Positions 7,747 to 10,773 of a stretch of 10,773 nucleotides of DNA are shown piece after piece. The stretch is taken from the NCBI GenBank assembly GCA_003489345.1, contig DNIT01000154.1, positions 3,053 through 13,825 of the forward strand, in the 5' to 3' direction. The notes under the pieces were generated by a model. It ran no database searches. It was given only the letters and a program-made list of their open reading frames with translations, and was not told where the DNA came from. The DNA is from Pelotomaculum sp. (GTDB lineage: Bacteria > Bacillota > Desulfotomaculia > Desulfotomaculales > Pelotomaculaceae). Every line of letters starts with the position of its first letter. Position 1 is the first letter of the stretch. The position numbers and the translations under genes were made by a program.

Positions 7747-7776
7747 TATCCAAAAGCGATTGAGGATTTTCGAGAA
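7717..7776. repeat. Degenerate, internally deleted copy of the 4669-4895 element, inverted
   Basis: Read on the minus strand, 7776-7762 is TTCTCGAAAATCCTC, matching the left end of the larger element (4670-4684, TTCTCGAAAAGCCTC) at 14 of 15 positions. Ten bases later, 7751-7735 is GGATACCCTCTGCCCGC, matching the right inner arm (from 4857, GGATCCCCCTCTGCCCGC) apart from one substitution and one missing base. It is followed by a GGCTTTTCC-like block that recalls the outer right arm. About 170 bases of core are absent. The order of parts is kept, which argues for descent from the same repeat rather than chance. Confidence 0.5.
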
Positions 7777-7787
7777 GCGCATGGGAA

Positions 7788-8534
7788 TTAATCATTGCCA
7801 AAAAATTTATCGTAACTCAACTCTTCTATTTTGGCATTTAAATAGTGGCGTTGATTTGCTCTCCTCCCGGCGGCTGCCTTTAGCTCCTCAATTAAATAAA
7901 ACCATATCGCATCATGATCAAGTTTAGTCATGCTTCCGCCGCCGGGCAGCAAGGCCTCGTAAGCCCGGATCAGTGAGTTGCAGATTCTATACTTCCAATT
8001 TTCAAACATTGGGTGGTTGTTTAATACGAACGCACATATTCCTCCCAGATCTCTCTCCGGGGGATAAAAACACACGCTTTCAAAATCCAGGCCGTAAAAC
8101 TTTCGACCGTCAAAGATAAAATTACGCAAGTTTAAGTTAGACATGCACAAACATACCTGACTGGATATATTCATATACCCGTGCAACTTACGCAACCATT
8201 TCGCAAGCTCGCCAATCCATAACTCCTCTTCTATTTCGATGTCTATCAGTAAATCCCCCAACAAAACGCCCTGAATATATGGCATGATAATAATATTATT
8301 ATCATGCCATATAACGTCCGGTACATTGATCCCTTGTTTATTCAAAGCATTTAAAATAAATACCTCATTTCCTGTTGACGAGTTAACATGTTCCTTGATG
8401 ATATACCGCTGGGTTACATTTGATGCGGTAACCGCTTCAATAAAAAAAACATTATTGTGCCTGCTGAATCTCTTTTCACTGTATACAACCTTTACTCCCA
8501 GAGCTTGTTCCAGCTTATTGACGCAATCCTCCAT
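7788..8534 (-). CDS. APH/choline-kinase-like phosphotransferase fold protein with altered catalytic loop
   Basis: A 248-residue protein with the layout of the aminoglycoside phosphotransferase-like kinase fold. Visible parts: a probable ATP-binding lysine (RYIIKEH, K47), a helix-C type glutamate (GNEVFIL, E57), a hinge (IIIMPYIQG, about 81-89), LAKWLRKLHGYM (about 110-121), the catalytic loop CMSNLNLRNFIFDG (130-143) and the metal aspartate in YGLDFE (D150), then PPERDLGGICAF. In the family the loop is usually HGDxxxxN; here the residue in the Asp position is N133 with M131 and S132 before it, while N138 and D150 are kept. It may be inactive, or use another base. Start: ATG at 8534 with AAGGAAG at 8543-8549, 8 bases upstream; a GTG at 8540 is too close to that site. 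Last gene of the operon. The substrate is unknown. Confidence 0.8.
   Translation of the reverse strand: MEDCVNKLEQALGVKVVYSEKRFSRHNNVFFIEAVTASNVTQRYIIKEHVNSSTGNEVFILNALNKQGINVPDVIWHDNNIIIMPYIQGVLLGDLLIDIEIEEELWIGELAKWLRKLHGYMNISSQVCLCMSNLNLRNFIFDGRKFYGLDFESVCFYPPERDLGGICAFVLNNHPMFENWKYRICNSLIRAYEALLPGGGSMTKLDHDAIWFYLIEELKAAAGRRANQRHYLNAKIEELSYDKFFGND
8276..8313. repeat. 38-bp perfect palindrome inside the kinase-like gene
   Basis: Centred between 8294 and 8295, with two perfect 19-base arms and no spacer; the core reads GATAATAAT/ATTATTATC and the outer parts are TATATGGCAT and its complement. It encodes the stretch WHDNNIIIMPY in the kinase-like protein (about residues 76-86). The protein sequence there is plausible for the hinge of the fold, so the gene is not disrupted. 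DNA could extrude as a cruciform and the mRNA could form a long hairpin with no real loop. Confidence 0.9.
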
Positions 8535-8582
8535 TATCACTACTTCCTTATTGATATTTTTATTTGCTCGCTGAGATCATAG

Positions 8583-8904
8583 TTATGCAATTTTCGGCAG
8601 AATGGTATCGGCTACCCCCTCAATAACAACGTAATCGTGATCAAAATAGCACAATATCTTGTCTATCCCCAAATGCCGCGGGATAAGGATATCTGTCTCC
8701 TTAAAGCCTCTTGCCACAATCATCTCCGAGCCCGCCTGTTTATGCCGCCAGGTGTTGCTCCCTGCCACATCAAGGATAAAGTCCTCATAATGAATATTTT
8801 ACCGAACCTATACTATAACCTCTTTTTTTTAATTCTGCAATAATATTTTCAATAGTTGTCGTTTTACCGGACTGGGTAACCCCAAAAACTGAAAAAGCTT
8901 TCAT
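8583..8904 (-). pseudogene. mobB: Frameshifted and truncated MobB-like P-loop protein
   Basis: From ATG at 8904, with AAAAGGAG about 5 bases upstream, the frame reads MKAFSVFGVTQSGKTTTIEN, with a clear Walker A motif GVTQSGKTT, and continues to GSVK (codon 36, ending at 8797). It then hits TGA at 8787-8785. One base later (from 8795) another frame continues with IHYEDFILDVAGSNTWRHKQ and AGSEMIVARGFKETDILIP, ending YDFDHDYVVIEG-like sequence and PKIA, stop at 8583. This is the MobB-type order (SVKxIHxE, GSNTWRHKxAG, VxEG). MobB proteins bind GTP and assist attachment of the guanine nucleotide to molybdopterin, or adapt the cofactor. The join needs a lost 2 bases (GAT expected) or one extra base near 8796. 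The joined product is about 106 residues; MobB is usually 160 or more, so the C-terminal part seems lost too. It starts 15 bases after the Gx gene. Confidence 0.8.
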
Positions 8905-8919
8905 GCAATTCTCCTTTTC

Positions 8920-9441
8920 CTAAGGTATTCCGTAACCCCCTATGTTTCTGTCATACATGGACTTGTATACATACTTTGTTAACAGGCCGACATTGTATCC
9001 GGTTATCACAGCGGATACCATTAATACGGGCAGAAGGATGTAAATATGAAAATCCTGCGCCAGTACGCTTGCCACAAATAATTGACCTATATTATGGCAT
9101 ACGGCGCCAATCATGCTGATATTGACAATACTGACATATTTTTTTAGATAGTGCCACATAACGGACATGACCAGGGTGCTCAGCATACCTCCGGTAATAC
9201 TGAATAAAAAACCGACCGGGTTGCCTCCCAATAAAGCCCCCAAAATACACCTGACAGCGACAACCAAAAAAGCGTCTTTGTACCCCAAAACCAGTATTGA
9301 CAATAAAGTTACGATATTGGCCAGTCCCAGTTTCACCCCGGGAGGCACGCCGGGAATCATAATGGACCTTTCCACTATGCTGATAACCGTAGCCAGCGCG
9401 ACAAACATGGCAATCGTCACAATACGTTTTGTACTAAACAC
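8920..9441 (-). CDS. Gx transporter family membrane protein (Hpre_diP_synt_I; EetB-like)
   Basis: An integral membrane protein of about 173 residues with five or six hydrophobic segments. The family mark is clear: an N-terminal helix ending VISIVE, then IPGVPPGVKLGLANIVTLL (about residues 29-47), later LLGGNPVGFLFSITGGMLS and GAVCHNIGQL (112-121). It belongs to PF07456, once called heptaprenyl diphosphate synthase component I and now usually Gx transporter. It often sits next to a NusG-domain-II gene, as here, and in Listeria-type loci the pair (EetA/EetB) accompanies extracellular electron transfer genes; I state that from memory. I chose GTG 9441 because AAAGGTGA at 9450-9457 is 8 bases upstream and the product starts MFSTKRIVTIAMF, as relatives do. 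A GTG at 9480 would add 13 residues but has no ribosome site and abuts repeat sequence. Confidence 0.85.
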   Translation of the reverse strand: MFSTKRIVTIAMFVALATVISIVERSIMIPGVPPGVKLGLANIVTLLSILVLGYKDAFLVVAVRCILGALLGGNPVGFLFSITGGMLSTLVMSVMWHYLKKYVSIVNISMIGAVCHNIGQLFVASVLAQDFHIYILLPVLMVSAVITGYNVGLLTKYVYKSMYDRNIGGYGIP

Positions 9442-9504
9442 CGGCAGTCTCACCTTTACACTGAGATTATCATTCCCCACCCACGTTAGAACCCGGCCCT
9501 AGCA

Positions 9505-9578
9505 AATGCGGGTTCCCGAATTCATTCGCCCATTGACCCCAAAGAAATGCCTGCATCCTCTACGCCTTACGCCCTACG
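9505..9578. repeat. Dispersed direct repeat, copy B, with EcoRI-like inverted repeat
   Basis: 9533-9578 repeats 4968-5010 (see that entry) in the same orientation, with three extra bases. Just before it, CGAATTCATTCG at 9518-9529 matches the core of the inverted repeat at 4601-4618. It occupies almost all of the gap between the NusG-II gene and the Gx gene, so it splits an otherwise tight operon. The NusG-II stop lies only about 15 bases from its end. Confidence 0.75.
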
Positions 9579-9592
9579 GCCTACGACTAAGC

Positions 9593-9973
9593 TCAGTAGG
9601 AAATGGCGTCCACACCTGTAGACTTTCCTCTGATAACAACTTTCAGATTGTTTGGCGCACAAAAGGATATTTGGCCGGGCTTGCTCAGCCAGCCTGTCTT
9701 AACACAAATTTGATTGGGGCAATCGGCTTCTCTAACCCTGACCCGGCCGTCTTTTATCTCCACCACGTTATAATGTCCGTCTGAATCCGTAACCTTCATT
9801 TCCTCAGCGGTGGCCTCAGACAGCGGTATTTGCCGGTGCAATTGACCAAATTTGTATATTTCAACAGTTAAGACATCCCCCGCCGGCTGGCGCTGCGACA
9901 GGTACAAAAACACGAGACTAATCAGAGCTAGGGCTAAAAGGGCGGCAGTTATATAACGATTAAGGTTTTGCAT
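9593..9973 (-). CDS. NusG domain II-containing membrane-anchored protein (EetA-like)
   Basis: A 126-residue protein with one N-terminal membrane anchor (about residues 8-26, no lipobox cysteine) and an outward-facing domain of the NusG-II type (PF07009), here without any transcription role. The domain marks are GQLHRQIPL (43-51), a turn near VTDSDGHYNVVEI and the cysteine block DCPNQICVKTGWLSKPGQ (84-101) with C85 and C90, plus a third cysteine in SFCAPN (C105). Start: ATG at 9973 with AGGGAG at 9980-9985; an ATG at 9991 is in frame but would place this ribosome site inside the gene. It is the first gene of the operon, before the Gx transporter. In related bacteria this pair occurs with flavin- or quinone-linked redox loci, so a periplasmic-side redox role is possible but not shown by the window. 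Confidence 0.88.
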   Translation of the reverse strand: MQNLNRYITAALLALALISLVFLYLSQRQPAGDVLTVEIYKFGQLHRQIPLSEATAEEMKVTDSDGHYNVVEIKDGRVRVREADCPNQICVKTGWLSKPGQISFCAPNNLKVVIRGKSTGVDAISY

Positions 9974-10011
9974 TGTTTTCTCCCTAGTCATAGATATCTA
10001 ACCCGTAATTA

Positions 10012-10040
10012 TTTGTAAACAGCTTTGTTTTATCTTGCAA
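10012..10040 (-). promoter_or_regulatory. Candidate sigma-A type promoter of the NusG-II/Gx operon
   Basis: On the minus strand TTGCAA (10040-10035) and TACAAA (10017-10012) match the -35 and -10 consensus at 4 of 6 positions each with exactly 17 bases between them. It lies about 40 bases ahead of the chosen NusG-II start. The AT-rich surroundings make chance matches likely, so this is tentative. Confidence 0.35.
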
Positions 10041-10211
10041 AACTTATCCCAAAATCATTTTTTCAAGGTATTGTTAAATTACGCAAGCAGCTCCAGGATT
10101 TTATTATGTGCTGCTCTTTTATTAATATAAGTCCGGGTTTTTTCTATGCCCCATTAAAGCTAATCGTAAAGCAAAGTCAATCTCAACGCAATCTTTTTTG
10201 ACAGATCAAGT

Positions 10212-10256
10212 AAAGGAAAAGGGTATCCCAGATATTCTACTTCTTCTGGAATACCC
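10212..10256 (-). terminator. Intrinsic terminator of the ArsB/NhaD-type permease gene
   Basis: On the minus strand GGGTATTCCAGA (10256-10245) pairs with TCTGGGATACCC (10232-10221): 12 pairs, one of them a G:U that is a mismatch if read on the other strand. The loop has 12 bases and the stem is followed at once by TTTTCCTTT (10220-10212). It starts about 77 bases after the permease stop codon. Both the G:U pair and the T-run support minus-strand use. Confidence 0.75.
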
Positions 10257-10332
10257 CCAACATTTTTTAATTTGCAGCTGCCGGTATGCGCCGTATTTCA
10301 TCAGGGTCGATATGCGAATGAATTGCGCATCA

Positions 10333-10773
10333 TTAAGGTTCGAGCGGGGAAACCTCTTTTTTTGGTTTCTTCAACAGCAGGCCGTTCAGTGCTTTTGACA
10401 ACACCGCCAGGACAATGCCGATGCCCAGCGTTATTCCTGCCGCCGGCAAGTGACCCAGGAAATACCAGAGCAGCAGGTAACCGGTGGAGATCACGATGGA
10501 CATCAGCATCAGGGGGAAGGCCAGCTTTAAAAATTCAATAAAGGTGATGCGGACGCCCCTCTTCTCCGCCATACCGACGACCACCACGTTGGCGGAGGCG
10601 CCGATGATGGTCCCGTTGCCGCCCAGGCAGGCACCCAGCGACAGCGACCACCAGAGCAGGTTCAGATCCGTAATACCACCGAGGCGCCCCATGTCCTGGA
10701 TCAGCGGGATCATGGTCGCGACGAAGGGGATATTGTCGACAAAGGCCGATGCTATCGCCGACAGCCAGAGGAT
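10333..10773 (-). CDS. ArsB/NhaD-type (SLC13-like, CitMHS superfamily) permease, C-terminal part
   Basis: The frame is open from the right edge to TAA at 10333, giving 146 residues of the C-terminal end; the true start is outside. It reads ILWLSAIASAFVDNIPFVAT, where DNIPF (13-17) is a hallmark of the ArsB/NhaD and related ion-transporter group, then SLGACLGGNGTIIGASANVV (a longer block; GGNGT and GASANV are the second-repeat signature), and a final helix pair before a basic tail LLLKKPKKE. Such proteins are inner-membrane secondary transporters for arsenite, sodium/proton exchange, or dicarboxylates. I cannot tell the substrate. An internal ATG at 10713 is not the start because the conserved helix extends before it. 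No arsenic resistance gene is seen next to it within the window. Confidence 0.9.
   Translation of the reverse strand: MLWLSAIASAFVDNIPFVATMIPLIQDMGRLGGITDLNLLWWSLSLGACLGGNGTIIGASANVVVVGMAEKRGVRITFIEFLKLAFPLMLMSIVISTGYLLLWYFLGHLPAAGITLGIGIVLAVLSKALNGLLLKKPKKEVSPLEP

Larger units (their letters stand above)
9992..10332. other. Intergenic region without a gene (about 340 bases)
   Basis: Between the NusG-II gene and the ArsB/NhaD-type permease gene, both read leftwards. It is AT-rich in the left half. It holds a candidate promoter for the NusG-II operon (10012-10040) and a terminator for the permease gene (10212-10256). A weak hairpin AGCAGC/GCTGCT (10086-10091 and 10110-10115, 18-base loop) lies between them. 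I see no convincing riboswitch, tRNA or small gene; the short frames (for instance one from 10198) are unsupported. Confidence 0.7.

Noticed and set aside
7522..7782. 86-codon open frame on the minus strand overlapping the glgP start
   Set aside because: It overlaps the glgP coding start and the terminator of the upstream operon; no ribosome site and no recognisable protein.
8583..8768. 61-codon frame as an independent small gene
   Set aside because: Its sequence continues, in another frame, the MobB-like protein that starts at 8904, and it has no ribosome site of its own; it is the second half of a pseudogene.
8785..8805. Programmed frameshift in mobB instead of a mutation
   Set aside because: The site has only a run of four A and no clear slippery heptamer with a following structure, and the protein also lacks its C-terminal part. 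A mutation or assembly error is simpler.
10081..10140. Riboswitch or small RNA in the gap before the NusG-II gene
   Set aside because: Only one weak 6-bp hairpin with an 18-base loop was found, with no conserved riboswitch core that I recognise.
1..10773. CRISPR array or defence island
   Set aside because: No regularly spaced direct repeats and no nuclease, toxin or restriction gene were found; the dispersed repeats occur only twice and are not spaced like an array.

Overview
The window looks like chromosome from a Gram-positive, probably anaerobic member of the Clostridia, most likely close to Desulfotomaculum/Pelotomaculum (Peptococcaceae). This is an inference. It rests on strong AGGAGG-type ribosome binding sites, frequent TTG/GTG starts, an HD-GYP plus DUF5317 gene pair, a Gx-transporter plus NusG-domain-II pair, and short dispersed repeats of the 'ACGCCTTACGCCCTACG' kind that I associate with such genomes. 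No rRNA, tRNA, CRISPR array, transposase or phage gene was seen.

Layout. (1) Bases 1-2482, minus strand: a peptide/nickel-type ABC transporter, with a substrate-binding lipoprotein followed at zero spacing by an OppB/DppB-type permease that runs off the left edge. (2) Bases 2653-4560, plus strand, divergent from the transporter: a membrane-anchored HD-GYP phosphodiesterase and a DUF5317 membrane protein, 12 bases apart and clearly one transcription unit. (3) Bases 4561-5060: a 500-base convergent gap without a gene, packed with inverted repeats, including a 227-base fold-back element closed by a perfect 12-bp stem. (4) Bases 5061-7598, minus: a full-length alpha-glucan phosphorylase (glgP). 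(5) Bases 7717-7776: a shrunken, inverted relative of the fold-back element that now seems to supply the intrinsic terminator of the next operon. (6) Bases 7788-9973, minus: a four-gene run in the order of transcription: NusG-domain-II lipid-anchored or membrane-anchored protein, Gx transporter, a broken mobB, and a small APH-like kinase fold protein whose catalytic aspartate is replaced by asparagine. A dispersed repeat sits between the first two genes. (7) Bases 9992-10332: a gap with a candidate promoter and a good minus-strand terminator. (8) Bases 10333-10773, minus: the C-terminal part of an ArsB/NhaD-type (SLC13-like) permease.

How the genes fit together. The transporter imports oligopeptides or a similar solute. 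The HD-GYP protein would hydrolyse cyclic di-GMP at the membrane. GlgP mobilises storage glucan as glucose-1-phosphate. The NusG-II and Gx pair resembles the EetA/EetB-like membrane proteins found with quinone/flavin extracellular electron-transfer loci, but no flavin transferase, NADH dehydrogenase or prenyl synthase is in the window, so a role in electron transfer is only a hypothesis. The most interesting part is the tail of this operon: a GTPase-like MobB that is frameshifted and cut short, next to a kinase-fold protein with a defective catalytic loop. That looks like a two-gene module in decay, or a repurposed one. I did not find a convincing new defence or mobile system.
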